Shown piece after piece: positions 8,387-16,862 of a DNA stretch of 51,201 nt. Source of the stretch: Bacteroidales bacterium UBA5072 (lineage in GTDB: Bacteria; Bacteroidota; Bacteroidia; Bacteroidales; UBA10428); assembly GCA_002415855.1 (NCBI GenBank), contig DIAS01000136.1, positions 1 through 51,201 on the forward strand. Direction: 5' to 3'. How positions within the stretch are numbered: the stretch's first letter is position 1; each line of letters starts with the position of its first letter. A model generated the notes under the pieces. The model was not told where the DNA came from. It saw nothing but the letters and a program-made list of their open reading frames with translations, and made no database searches. The position numbers and the translations under genes are program-made.

Positions 8387-9613
8387 CTAATTATCTGCAA
8401 TGAAAGGCGCAGGTACAGAGGGCGCAAAGGAATCGAAAAATGAATTCACAAAATGAGGAACACATTGGGAAGCAACAGGAGTATTTGAATTGAAGAGAAC
8501 TGCAATGCCCATTTTGGTTTCGGGATCAAAGGCAATTTCGGCACGGAATCCCTCAACATATCCTCCATGGTAGACAATGTCATGACCCCCTATGTTAAAC
8601 ACTCTCCAACCGAGGCCATAGTATGTTTTATCAAGAGATTTCCAGTAACGGCGGTAAGTTGCCTTTTTCGGAGTTTCAATATTATGGCCTGATATCGCGA
8701 CAATTGTTTTATTATCGATGACTTCGGGATAATACCCGGTAAGCGCAAGAAGCCATGCAGCCATGTCCGATGCACTGGCATTTACTCCTGATGCCGGTGA
8801 GGCAGAATAGTAACGATTGTTTTTGGGTTTTGCCTTCCAGGTGTTGCCGGCCCTGAGATGAGGCATGGCTGAATTGGGATTGTAATTGAAGGAAGCAAAA
8901 TCCGTTGAAGCATCACGCATGTTCAGCGGCTGAAAAATTTTCTCCTGAAGTAAATTGTTATAATCTATGCCGGAAGCACTGTAAAGAACATCTCCGATAA
9001 GACTGTAGGCAACGTTCTGATAAGTATACAGCTCCCCTGGTTTTGCGATGGTTGGAACTCCGGCCAGCGCGCTCTTTATGTTATCATATTCAAAACCATT
9101 ATCAAGCATATCGGTGTATGTATGCTCCGGAAAACCGGTGGTTTGACTCAGAATGTTCCTGACAGTCATGTGAGCAGCTGAAGCGGTATCCCTCATTTTG
9201 AAGTCGGCAAGGAAGTGCTGAATTCTGTCGTCCCAGCTGAGGGACCCTTCTTCTACAAGAATGCCGGTGAGGATGGACGCAAATCCTTTGGACACGGAAC
9301 CCAGGCGGAAAACGGTATGTACATCCACTGTATCTGTCTCTCCGGATTTCTTCACACCGTAACCCTTCAACAACATGATTTCGCCTTTGTACACGAGGGC
9401 AACAGCGGCTCCCGGACTTTTCATGCTGTCGATGCTGTGTTGCAAGTAAATATCGTAAGCATAAACCAGACTATCCAGGCCCACTGGCTTCAGACTTCCT
9501 GAAGTAATATGGCTGATGTATTCTTTGGTGCCATTTGTAACTGACCCCAGATCATACGTAGTAAAAACGAAAATCAGAAAAACCAAAATCCCTGTGAAAA
9601 ACCTTCTCAGCAT
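8387..9613 (-). CDS. Secreted or membrane-anchored serine hydrolase, class C beta-lactamase/EstB-like
   Basis: A 408-residue protein with an N-terminal signal or anchor (about 5-22) and the three signatures of the beta-lactamase/DD-peptidase fold: S106-V-S-K109 (nucleophile and general base), Y198-Q-N200 and H349-G-G351 in place of KTG. HxG in the third motif is common in esterases and peptidases of this superfamily and does not argue for true beta-lactamase activity. Likely roles are peptidoglycan or D-amino-acid peptide hydrolysis or ester cleavage. It lies 27 nt upstream of the YhhQ gene, so it may head the minus-strand run down to the adaptor. Confidence 0.85.
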   Translation of the reverse strand: MLRRFFTGILVFLIFVFTTYDLGSVTNGTKEYISHITSGSLKPVGLDSLVYAYDIYLQHSIDSMKSPGAAVALVYKGEIMLLKGYGVKKSGETDTVDVHTVFRLGSVSKGFASILTGILVEEGSLSWDDRIQHFLADFKMRDTASAAHMTVRNILSQTTGFPEHTYTDMLDNGFEYDNIKSALAGVPTIAKPGELYTYQNVAYSLIGDVLYSASGIDYNNLLQEKIFQPLNMRDASTDFASFNYNPNSAMPHLRAGNTWKAKPKNNRYYSASPASGVNASASDMAAWLLALTGYYPEVIDNKTIVAISGHNIETPKKATYRRYWKSLDKTYYGLGWRVFNIGGHDIVYHGGYVEGFRAEIAFDPETKMGIAVLFNSNTPVASQCVPHFVNSFFDSFAPSVPAPFIADN

Positions 9614-9858
9614 AATTCCGAAAATACAAATTTTTGAACTTACATGTCAATTCTATTTCAATTCAAAAATATAACTTTTGCCTTATTTACGAAAAGGCCT
9701 CCGAAAAAGTTATACACAGTGGTCCTTCAAACCACTTATCTGGTGTTATTATTTTATGTTAAAAATAACGTTAATATCCTACAATAAACCCTTGCGGTCG
9801 ATCATATAAAAAAATAAAATAATAACTTGCTAAACATATTACTAATTATAAAACTATT

Positions 9859-11064
9859 ATGGGAGAGAACAGAAACTTCAGCAGGAGGGGCTTTTTAAGA
9901 TCTTCCGCAATAGGAGCAGCCGGAGCTTTGATGGGAACAAGTACGCTGGCAAATGACAGTAACAGGATCCGAAAAGAACCGGTAATTATTAAGCGTAAAT
10001 TGGGTAAAACCGACATTGATGTGCCGGTTGTCAGTTTTGGAGTGATGCGTTCCGACAATGCAGCACTTGTGAAATCGGCTTTTGAAATGGGTTTTGTACA
10101 CTTCGACACCGCCAACAGTTATCAGGAAGGACGGAATGAAACCATGCTGGGAGAGTTATTTAAGAGTTATCCACGCGATTCGTTTGTTTTGGCAACCAAG
10201 GTATACCCCGACGACATTGACCGGCAAACAGGCGCAATGGGGCCCGGGGCTACCAAGGAAAGCATCCTGACCAAGTTTGAGACCAGCCTGAAACGCCTGC
10301 AGATGAATTATGTGGATATTCTTTATTTCCATGGAGTTTCGACACGTGAGGTAGCCCTTGCCCCTCAAATGCTGGAGGCGTTTGATGAGTTAAAAAAGCA
10401 GGGAAAGGCAAGGTACATCGGTATGTCGACCCACCAGAATGAAGCGGATGTAATTCAGGCCGCCATCGACAGCAATTTTTATGATGTTGTTCTGACGGCG
10501 ATTAATTTCAAACATTCGCAGGCAGATCTTATCAAACAAAAAATTGCCGTAGCAGCAGAGAAGGGGATAGGTATTGTGGCCATGAAAACCATGGCAGGCG
10601 GATTCATGGATCGTGAAAGGCAACGTCCGATCAATTGCAGTGCAGCATTGAAATGGGTTTTACAGGATACCAACATACATACATCCATTCCCGGTATTGT
10701 GGCCTATGATCAGATGATACAGAATTTTTCGGTCATGGAAAGCCTCGAATTAACGGAAAAGGAGAAGGCAGATCTTGAAGAAGCAAAACTGGTTGCCGGT
10801 CTTTATTGCGACGGGTGCAGCCAGTGTTTGCCGCAATGCAAAAAGAAATTACCCGTGCATGAATACATGCGTGCATACATGTATACTTACGGATACAGGC
10901 ATTTTGACAATGCCCTCACCTTGCTTCAGGAACTTGGCGGTTCTTCAAATCCCTGCGGCGATTGCCGTGTTTGCACGGTCATTTGTCCCAAAGGATTCCG
11001 GGTGGCTGAAAGGATAAACGATGTTGCACGACTTTCGGATGTCCCCCGGGAACTGGTCGTGTAA
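9859..11064 (+). CDS. Tat-exported aldo/keto reductase with C-terminal 2x[4Fe-4S] ferredoxin-like domain
   Basis: A 401-residue protein. The N-terminus has a twin-arginine signal (SRRGFLR at 8-14, then a hydrophobic AIGAAGALMG stretch), implying export in folded, cofactor-loaded form. The AKR barrel spans about 44-300 with a readable catalytic tetrad D83, Y88, K114 and H158. The tail carries two CxxCxxCxxxC motifs, C317/C320/C323/C327 and C366/C369/C372/C376-P, typical of two 4Fe-4S clusters. AKRs normally use NADPH, so export plus Fe-S clusters raises the question of the electron donor. It leads a plus-strand cluster with two other exported proteins. Its substrate is unknown. Confidence 0.9.
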   Translation: MGENRNFSRRGFLRSSAIGAAGALMGTSTLANDSNRIRKEPVIIKRKLGKTDIDVPVVSFGVMRSDNAALVKSAFEMGFVHFDTANSYQEGRNETMLGELFKSYPRDSFVLATKVYPDDIDRQTGAMGPGATKESILTKFETSLKRLQMNYVDILYFHGVSTREVALAPQMLEAFDELKKQGKARYIGMSTHQNEADVIQAAIDSNFYDVVLTAINFKHSQADLIKQKIAVAAEKGIGIVAMKTMAGGFMDRERQRPINCSAALKWVLQDTNIHTSIPGIVAYDQMIQNFSVMESLELTEKEKADLEEAKLVAGLYCDGCSQCLPQCKKKLPVHEYMRAYMYTYGYRHFDNALTLLQELGGSSNPCGDCRVCTVICPKGFRVAERINDVARLSDVPRELVV

Positions 11065-11106
11065 GTTCCACCGTGACTTTTATAATTCATTAAAATTTAA
11101 TGTGAT

Positions 11107-11952
11107 ATGTTCAAAAAACTGATGATGACAAACTTGATGCTGGCCGTTGTTCTTTACGTTCATGCCGGAGACAGTGGCCTGTATCCCCAGATACCCGGAT
11201 GGAAGATGCAGGAAGAAAAAAGGGTTTATACAGCCGGTGATTTGTGGGAATTGATCGACGGTGCTGCGGATATTTTTCTCAGTTATTATTTTCAGGATCT
11301 GCATGTAGCGGAGTATACCAGCAAGGAACAGATTATCCGGGTAGAGCTTTATCGTCACGCTACGTCCGAAAATGCCTATGGGATTTTTACGGCTGAAAGA
11401 ATGCCGGATTACCCGCAGGTCAACATAGGCTCATTGGGATATAAGAGCCAGGGAGTAGTTAACTTCATGGCCGGTACATACTATGTAAAAATTATGTCAG
11501 CCGGTGTTCAGGAGGTTGATGAAAGCACATTAGCCATGGTAGCAAAGCAAGTGGATGCCAAACTTGCGCAACCTGTAGGATTACCTGATGAGATTAAGCT
11601 ATTTCCCGAAGAAGGCAAAGTATATTTATCAGATAATTACATTGCCCAGAACTTTCTGGGATATAGCTTTTTCCATGCAGCTTTTTCAGCCAGGTACGGT
11701 GATCCCGGCGATATTCAACTGTTTGTTATACGGTCGACACCTGAGGAAGTCCAGAAGATGCTGGACCAGTATTTCACCATGCTGAAAGAAGATAAGGTGG
11801 TACGGAAAAACGGATATTTCGTAATCAATGACCTGTTCAACGGTACTGTTTTTCTAAAGCAACAAGGTAATACCCTGATAGGAGTTCTCAATACAAACAA
11901 TGAGGAGGTTGCCCTGGGCTATTTGAACAAAGTGGCTGAAAGAATCCCATAA
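11107..11952 (+). CDS. Secreted protein of unknown function, DUF6599-like
   Basis: A 281-residue protein with a signal peptide (about 1-20). The mature part begins YPQIPGWK and contains GDLWELIDGAAD, YFQDLHVAEY, RVELYRHATSENAYGIF and FMAGTYYVKI. These match my recollection of a conserved bacterial family of unknown role (DUF6599), not confirmed by search. No catalytic motif is recognisable. It lies 42 nt after the Tat-exported aldo/keto reductase and 12 nt before a small lipoprotein, so the three are probably co-expressed and act outside the cytoplasm. Confidence 0.7.
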   Translation: MFKKLMMTNLMLAVVLYVHAGDSGLYPQIPGWKMQEEKRVYTAGDLWELIDGAADIFLSYYFQDLHVAEYTSKEQIIRVELYRHATSENAYGIFTAERMPDYPQVNIGSLGYKSQGVVNFMAGTYYVKIMSAGVQEVDESTLAMVAKQVDAKLAQPVGLPDEIKLFPEEGKVYLSDNYIAQNFLGYSFFHAAFSARYGDPGDIQLFVIRSTPEEVQKMLDQYFTMLKEDKVVRKNGYFVINDLFNGTVFLKQQGNTLIGVLNTNNEEVALGYLNKVAERIP

Positions 11953-11964
11953 CGCTGAAACCTT

Positions 11965-12369
11965 ATGATGCGGTGCAATATCCTGGTCGTTCTAATGTTC
12001 ATGATCCTTTTTCTGAATGCCTGTCAGTATAAAAAAGGAGACATGTATGTTTCTACATCACAGACAGATTCACTTCAGTATTTGATACTTGACAGGGGGA
12101 AGGGTAAGAATCTTTCGGAAAAAGCAGCGCAGCTGAAGCTGCGGCATGAGTACAAGGGCAATGTTTGTCAGGTAAAATACTTAAGTGACTCCGCGGCTTT
12201 TGAAAACCAGAAAGGGTTGCTTTTGTTTAACGCGGCCCTGCCGAATATTGATAATGACATATTAACAAAAGGATTTTTCGGATCCTTTACGACAAAAGAA
12301 ATTGTGGTTTATGTATTGGTTTCTTACCCCGATCTGGAGAAGAACTTCAGGAAAAGGGAAGAAGAATAA
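11965..12369 (+). CDS. Small lipoprotein of unknown function
   Basis: A 134-residue protein with a lipoprotein signal peptide and lipobox L-N-A-C20. The mature part (about 114 residues) mixes basic and acidic residues and shows no motif I recognise. It follows the DUF6599-like gene by 12 nt and is the last gene of that cluster. Its tail comes within 9 nt of the convergent thioredoxin pseudogene. Confidence 0.7.
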   Translation: MMRCNILVVLMFMILFLNACQYKKGDMYVSTSQTDSLQYLILDRGKGKNLSEKAAQLKLRHEYKGNVCQVKYLSDSAAFENQKGLLLFNAALPNIDNDILTKGFFGSFTTKEIVVYVLVSYPDLEKNFRKREEE

Positions 12370-12377
12370 TGATTGTG

Positions 12378-12679
12378 TCAAGTGGTGTCAACAGCAGAAC
12401 CTGCTGAAAAACCTGCTGTTGTTTTCGCTATGGCCGTAATCGGATTCGTTTTTAAAAATGAATTCAATCCTTGCTCAGGCTGGGCAGGAAAGTAAAGGCT
12501 TACCAACAATACCTTTACTTTTGCATGCGCAAAACCACGGTATATTTTCTCAAATTCAGGCAGTTCTTTAAGCAGGGAGCGCATCCTGTGGCCCAAAAGT
12601 TTATTGCATTAATGGTATCCGATTGTTGGTACAGATACTTGGCAAATTCATGGAAGCCCGTCAGGGACATTTTATCCAT
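12378..12679 (-). pseudogene. Frameshifted, truncated thioredoxin-fold (TlpA/AhpC-TSA-like) gene
   Basis: Reading the minus strand from the ATG at 12679 gives 36 residues ending INFWATGCAPC, the active-site region of a thioredoxin-fold protein. The frame then breaks. If one base is restored near 12572, the sequence continues as LKELPEFEKIYR, then VKVLLVSLYFPAQ, then LNSFLKTNPIT, exactly the order seen in TlpA-like reductases. Other damage: the usual WCAPC tryptophan is glycine (GCAPC), the C-terminal half with the cis-proline loop is missing, and the reading ends at 12378-12380. No signal peptide is visible upstream of the ATG, where an in-frame stop occurs about 10 codons back. One shift plus loss of key residues argues for decay, not just a sequencing error. 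Confidence 0.75.
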
Positions 12680-12746
12680 GTGATTAACACTTGTTGCAGG
12701 GTTTGGTTATCTCCTGAACTGTTATAGATTAGTTAAATGCAATCTT

Positions 12747-13658
12747 TTAAAACAATCCTTCAATTGAGAGGTACCTTTCACCAGTATCGTAATTGAAGGT
12801 CAGGATGCGCGATCCGGGGGCCATATCCGGGAGTTTCCTGGCTACTGCAGCCAGATTTGCACCGGAAGATATTCCCACAAAAATTCCCTCTTCTTTGGCA
12901 GCCCGGCGTGCAAACACATAGGCTTCATCCCTGGAAATGGTAATCACGCCATCGAGCAGCCGAACATCGAGATTTTTAGGAATAAATCCGGCTCCGATTC
13001 CCTGGATGGGGTGCGGTCCGGGTTTACCTCCGCTGATGACCGGTGAGAGTTCGGGTTCAATAGCAAATACCTTTAATTCCGGAAACTGTTTTTTCAATAC
13101 GCCGGTCACTCCCGTGAGATGACCGCCTGTACCTACGCCGGCGAAGAGGTAATCCAGACCCTGGGGAAAGTCATTCAGGATCTCCTTGGCAGTAGCATCC
13201 CGATGAATGTCAATATTGGCTTGATTTTCGAACTGCATAGGCATCCAGGCGTTCGGATCTGAAGCAACAATACTTTTGGCTTTTTCAATGGCACCGTTCA
13301 TGCCTTTTTCCCGTGGGGTCAGCTCAAATTCAGCACCATAGGTAGACATGATTTTCCTCCGCTCGATGGAAAAAGATTCCGGCATTACCAGGATAAGTCT
13401 GTATTTTTTAACTGCAGCCACCATCGCTAATCCGATACCTGTGTTGCCTGAGGTAGGCTCAACAATAACCGAGCCTGGTTTCAACAGGCCTTTTTTCTCG
13501 GCATCTTCCACCATGGCAAGCGCAATCCTGTCCTTGATGCTTCCGCCGGGATTTGCCCTTTCAAGTTTAAACCAAACTTCATGATCATGGCCAAACATGT
13601 TGTTGATCCTTACATGAGGCGTATTGCCAATGACTTCCAGAATGTTTTTTGCTTTCAT
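12747..13658 (-). CDS. cysK: Cysteine synthase A, O-acetylserine sulfhydrylase
   Basis: A 303-residue fold-type II PLP enzyme that makes cysteine from O-acetylserine and sulfide. The PLP lysine is K42 in NPGGSIKDR. The phosphate/substrate loop PTSGNTGIGLA and the glycine-rich GVGTGGHLTG PLP-phosphate loop are both present. The ATG at 13658 begins with the family-typical KAKNILEVIGNTP; a longer frame would need a TTG at 13679 and would overlap the upstream gene. It starts 10 nt after the cysE stop, so cysE and cysK form a two-gene cysteine operon. Confidence 0.95.
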   Translation of the reverse strand: MKAKNILEVIGNTPHVRINNMFGHDHEVWFKLERANPGGSIKDRIALAMVEDAEKKGLLKPGSVIVEPTSGNTGIGLAMVAAVKKYRLILVMPESFSIERRKIMSTYGAEFELTPREKGMNGAIEKAKSIVASDPNAWMPMQFENQANIDIHRDATAKEILNDFPQGLDYLFAGVGTGGHLTGVTGVLKKQFPELKVFAIEPELSPVISGGKPGPHPIQGIGAGFIPKNLDVRLLDGVITISRDEAYVFARRAAKEEGIFVGISSGANLAAVARKLPDMAPGSRILTFNYDTGERYLSIEGLF

Positions 13659-13668
13659 GGGCTTTGGA

Positions 13669-14508
13669 TTAAATAACAAAATTAATAGGATCGGAATAAT
13701 CCTTGCTTTCCCTGATGGTTACTTTGCTTTCGTGAAAAACTACAGAGAACGGTGGAACACTTTTAGTCAGCCAGACGTTCCCGCCTACGATAGTATCATG
13801 GCCTATTACTGTGTCACCGCCAAGAATGGTGCTTCCGGAATATACGATTACGTTGTCCTCAAGTGTGGGGTGTCGTTTTTTACCTTTCATATTTTTGCTG
13901 ACGGAGGCAGCACCAAGGGTCACTCCCTGGTAAATTTTCACATTGTTACCGATGATTGTTGTTTCACCAATGACGATCCCGGTTCCGTGGTCGATAAAAA
14001 AATGATCTCCGATTACCGCACCCGGATGGATATCGATGCCAGTTTTGCTGTGAGCGTATTCGCAGATCATGCGAGGAAGATACGGGATGCTCAGGGTGTA
14101 CAATCTGTGTGAAAGCCTGTACACGGAGATGGCATAAAACCCGGGATAATAAAGAATTACACTTTCACGGGAACGGGCTGCGGGATCGAAATCGACAAAG
14201 AGTTGTGCATCTTTGATGAGGCTGTCGTAAATGTCGGGAACGGCAGAAAAGAACTTATTGCTCAGTTCATGAATGGATTCCTCCAGGATGGGTTCAAGCG
14301 GTGTCAACAAATCTTTGAAATCAAGTTGAAGCTGTGCAAGGTTCAGGTCGATAAGGGGGAGGGTACATTTCTTATCGATCTTGAATGGGAAAAGGAAGTA
14401 AATCAGATTATCAATGAACCGGTGTGATTTGGTCATGGAGGGTACTTCCTTCCGGAAGTTGTTATACTGATCAAACAGGTATTGGGGGAAGTGTTCAATT
14501 TTTATCAT
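13669..14508 (-). CDS. cysE: Serine O-acetyltransferase
   Basis: A 279-residue enzyme that makes O-acetylserine from serine and acetyl-CoA. The N-terminal helical half includes LFVDFDPAARSRESVI. The C-terminal left-handed beta-helix has hexapeptide repeats (GIDIHPGAVIGDHFFIDHG, then GNNVKIYQGVTLGA, then GSTILGGDTVIGHDTIVGG in sequence), with the conserved DIHPGA and FIDHGTG active-site region. It lies directly upstream of cysK. The two products commonly form the cysteine synthase complex, in which the CysE C-terminus ends in isoleucine; this one also ends in Ile. Confidence 0.95.
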   Translation of the reverse strand: MIKIEHFPQYLFDQYNNFRKEVPSMTKSHRFIDNLIYFLFPFKIDKKCTLPLIDLNLAQLQLDFKDLLTPLEPILEESIHELSNKFFSAVPDIYDSLIKDAQLFVDFDPAARSRESVILYYPGFYAISVYRLSHRLYTLSIPYLPRMICEYAHSKTGIDIHPGAVIGDHFFIDHGTGIVIGETTIIGNNVKIYQGVTLGAASVSKNMKGKKRHPTLEDNVIVYSGSTILGGDTVIGHDTIVGGNVWLTKSVPPFSVVFHESKVTIRESKDYSDPINFVI

Positions 14509-14563
14509 GGCGCATATCTTTTCTGTTTCTAAAATTATGAAAAACGGATATATAAATCCCGGA

Positions 14564-15385
14564 TTATTTCCCGGTTTTGTGTGTCCCGGTATTCAGATTC
14601 TCGAGCTTGTTGAATGAAGTGATCAGGCCCCTGATCACGGCTGAACTAAGACCCTGGTGCTCCATTTCATTCAGGCCCGAAATGGTAATTCCTTGCGGGG
14701 TGGTCACCTTGTCGATTTCCCTTTCAGGATGATTACTGGTTTCAACGATAAGCCGGGCGGCCCCCTTGACAGTCTGTGCGGTGATCAGCTGGGACATTTC
14801 TGAGTTGAATCCAATTTCGATTCCTCCCTGCGACATGGCACGCATAAACCGAAGTGCAAAAGCAATTCCGCAGGCTCCAACCACCGTGGCAGCACCCATC
14901 ATGTCTTCAGGGATCACGAGAACCTTCCCCATTTTTTCAAATAAGGCCAGTAACAGGGCTTCATCGCTGCTACTGGTGTTTTTGTAGGAAATACAGGTCA
15001 TCGATTCACAGATCTCCAGCGCCGTATTCGGCATAATCCTGAAGATGGGAAATATACCCAGGGCATTTTCAATGTCTTTGTGTGTTATTCCGGTAATTGT
15101 TGATACAAGGATATGACCTGGCGCCAGTGCCGAGCTGATTTCCTCGGCGAGACTGCTGAACTGCTGAGGTTTGACGGACATGACAATAATCTGTGATTTG
15201 TTGACAGCTTCCGCATTGTCGGAGGTGACCTGAAAGCCCAGGTGGTTTAACAGAGCGGTCTGGGAATCTCTTTTATCGGTGATGATAATATCAGCATAGC
15301 CAATTTGGTTGGAAGCAATTAATCCTTTAGCCAGGGATGTTCCGAGGTTACCTCCCCCCAGGATGGCAATTTTATGGTTTTTCAT
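14564..15385 (-). CDS. proC: Pyrroline-5-carboxylate reductase
   Basis: A 273-residue enzyme for the last step of proline synthesis, reduction of pyrroline-5-carboxylate with NAD(P)H. It has the Rossmann motif GGGNLGTSL near the N-terminus, the VMSVKPQQF motif, FRIMPNTALEI and the C-terminal ITAQTVKGAARL region with TPQGITISGL, all typical of ProC. The ATG at 15385 is used because it begins right before the conserved KIAILGGGNLG. The upstream 12 residues of the longer frame have no family match. It lies downstream of pgk, separated by a hairpin. Confidence 0.93.
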   Translation of the reverse strand: MKNHKIAILGGGNLGTSLAKGLIASNQIGYADIIITDKRDSQTALLNHLGFQVTSDNAEAVNKSQIIVMSVKPQQFSSLAEEISSALAPGHILVSTITGITHKDIENALGIFPIFRIMPNTALEICESMTCISYKNTSSSDEALLLALFEKMGKVLVIPEDMMGAATVVGACGIAFALRFMRAMSQGGIEIGFNSEMSQLITAQTVKGAARLIVETSNHPEREIDKVTTPQGITISGLNEMEHQGLSSAVIRGLITSFNKLENLNTGTHKTGK

Positions 15386-15425
15386 GATCAGCAGGTTAGT
15401 AAAATGAAAGTTCAACTTCAATATA

Positions 15426-15467
15426 AAATGCCCGTTATGACTTAATTTAAAGCCAGAACGGGCATTT
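15426..15467 (-). terminator. Probable terminator of pgk
   Basis: AAATGCCCGTT (15426-15436) and AACGGGCATTT (15457-15467) form a perfect 11-bp stem with a 20-nt loop, 30 nt after the pgk stop. On the minus strand the stem runs into the U-rich ATTTTATATT. Confidence 0.6.
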
Positions 15468-15497
15468 ACCAGGTATCAAACAGGGAAAAGAAAGTCT

Positions 15498-16760
15498 TTA
15501 CTTGCGTATGGCTTTGATTCCCGGAAGTTCTTTACCTTCGATATACTCGAGCATGGCTCCGCCGCCTGTTGAAACGTAGCTGACTTTGTCGGCCAGTTTA
15601 TTCTTATTGATAGCGGCGACAGAATCACCTCCCCCGATCAGGCTGAAAGCACCTTTTTCGGTAGCATCGGCAATGGCTCTGGCAATCGCGGTTGTTCCGG
15701 CAGCGAATTTTGGCATTTCAAATACACCCATTGGTCCGTTCCAGAGAATGGTTTTTGAATTCTTGATGACATCTGAGAAAATTTTTATGGTTTCATCTCC
15801 GATATCCAGGCCCATCCACCCGTCGGGGGTTTGATCAATCCTGGTTTTACCGGTGGCTGCTTCGGCATCGAACTTATCAGCATTTACTGCATCAACCGGG
15901 AGATATACCATGACATTATTGGCTTTGGCCTTTTCCAGCAGGCTGAGGGCCAGATCAAGTTTATCGACCTCACACAATGAATTACCGATTTTGCCTCCCT
16001 GGGCTTTGATGAAAGTATAGGTCATGCCGCCTCCGATGATGAGGTTGTCGATCCGGGGCAGCAGGTTTTCAATGACAAGTATCTTATCCGATACCTTGGC
16101 TCCTCCCATGATGGCGGTGAAAGGTTTCTTAGCAGCTTTCAGAACCTTATCCATGGCATCGAGTTCAGCAACAATGAGAAAACCAAACATTTTGTTTTCA
16201 TCGGAAAACAGGTCGGCAACCAGCGCTGTGGAAGCGTGTGCACGATGAGCCGTACCAAATGCATCATTTACATAGCAATCGGCATATGAGGCAAGTTTAG
16301 CCGTAAATTCTTTCTGTTTTTTCTTAAGCGCATCCTTGGCGGTCTTCTTCTCTTCGTCAGTGACCGTCTCAGGTAGTTTTGGCTTGCCTTCTTCCTCGAG
16401 ATAGAACCTGAGGTTTTCAAGCAATAGCACTTCGCCGGCTTTCAATTCTGCCGCAAGAGTCCTGGCAGATTCTCCTGCACAATCGTCGGCAAACTTTACT
16501 GAGGTGCCCAGCAGCTTTTGCAGGGCTGAGAGAACATGCTTTAACGAGTATTTATCCTGGGGAACGCCGTCGGGACGACCCAGGTGAGACATCAGTATGG
16601 CAGAACCACCATCTTTCAGGATCTTTTTAATAGTGGGCAAAGCACCTCTGATACGGGTGTCATCAGTAACTTCAAAGGTCTTTTTATCAAGCGGGACGTT
16701 AAAGTCAACCCGCACGATTGCTTTTTTGCCTTTAAAGTTGAATTTATCGATCGTTTGCAT
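15498..16760 (-). CDS. pgk: Phosphoglycerate kinase
   Basis: A 420-residue glycolytic kinase converting 1,3-bisphosphoglycerate and ADP to 3-phosphoglycerate and ATP. Signatures: VRVDFNVPLDK near the N-terminus, MSHLGRPDG, LLLENLRFY, the NDAFGTAHRAHAS substrate loop, FTAIMGGAKVSDK, WNGPMGVFE and the C-terminal GGGDSVAAI nucleotide loop. Length and motif order are normal for this phylum. A perfect -7 box lies 28 nt upstream. gpmA, another glycolytic gene, is 4 kb away on the same strand but not in the same operon. Confidence 0.97.
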   Translation of the reverse strand: MQTIDKFNFKGKKAIVRVDFNVPLDKKTFEVTDDTRIRGALPTIKKILKDGGSAILMSHLGRPDGVPQDKYSLKHVLSALQKLLGTSVKFADDCAGESARTLAAELKAGEVLLLENLRFYLEEEGKPKLPETVTDEEKKTAKDALKKKQKEFTAKLASYADCYVNDAFGTAHRAHASTALVADLFSDENKMFGFLIVAELDAMDKVLKAAKKPFTAIMGGAKVSDKILVIENLLPRIDNLIIGGGMTYTFIKAQGGKIGNSLCEVDKLDLALSLLEKAKANNVMVYLPVDAVNADKFDAEAATGKTRIDQTPDGWMGLDIGDETIKIFSDVIKNSKTILWNGPMGVFEMPKFAAGTTAIARAIADATEKGAFSLIGGGDSVAAINKNKLADKVSYVSTGGGAMLEYIEGKELPGIKAIRK

Positions 16761-16788
16761 GTTGATTTAATTTGAGTTAATAATTGAA

Positions 16789-16796
16789 CAAAGATA
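16789..16796 (-). promoter_or_regulatory. Putative -7 box of pgk
   Basis: TATCTTTG on the minus strand, a perfect TAnnTTTG, 28 nt upstream of the pgk ATG. It lies back to back with the holB box at 16813-16820. Confidence 0.45.
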
Positions 16797-16812
16797 AAAA
16801 ACTATTTATATT

Positions 16813-16820
16813 TACCTTTG
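16813..16820 (+). promoter_or_regulatory. Putative -7 box of holB
   Basis: TACCTTTG on the plus strand, a perfect TAnnTTTG, about 42 nt before the ATG at 16863. It implies a leader of about 35 nt and argues against the upstream TTG at 16818 as the start. Confidence 0.4.
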
Positions 16821-16862
16821 GCGCTTGCGTATTTTTACACGCCATATCCCTGGTTTAGCCTT

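Noticed and set aside
8387..9613. The serine hydrolase as an antibiotic-resistance beta-lactamase
   Set aside because: The SxxK, YxN and HxG set is shared with esterases and peptidases, and HGG instead of KTG argues against a true class C beta-lactamase.
9614..9858. A possible small gene or riboswitch in the 245-nt gap before the aldo/keto reductase
   Set aside because: AT-rich with stops in all frames and no conserved aptamer pattern that I can recognise; most likely just divergent promoters.
12471..12683. A 70-codon plus-strand ORF in the gap before cysK
   Set aside because: It lies opposite the thioredoxin pseudogene; its sequence has no family features while the minus strand clearly encodes a broken WATxCAPC protein.
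13624..14112. A 162-codon plus-strand ORF
   Set aside because: It is antisense to the conserved cysE and cysK coding regions, with no recognisable domain or start context.
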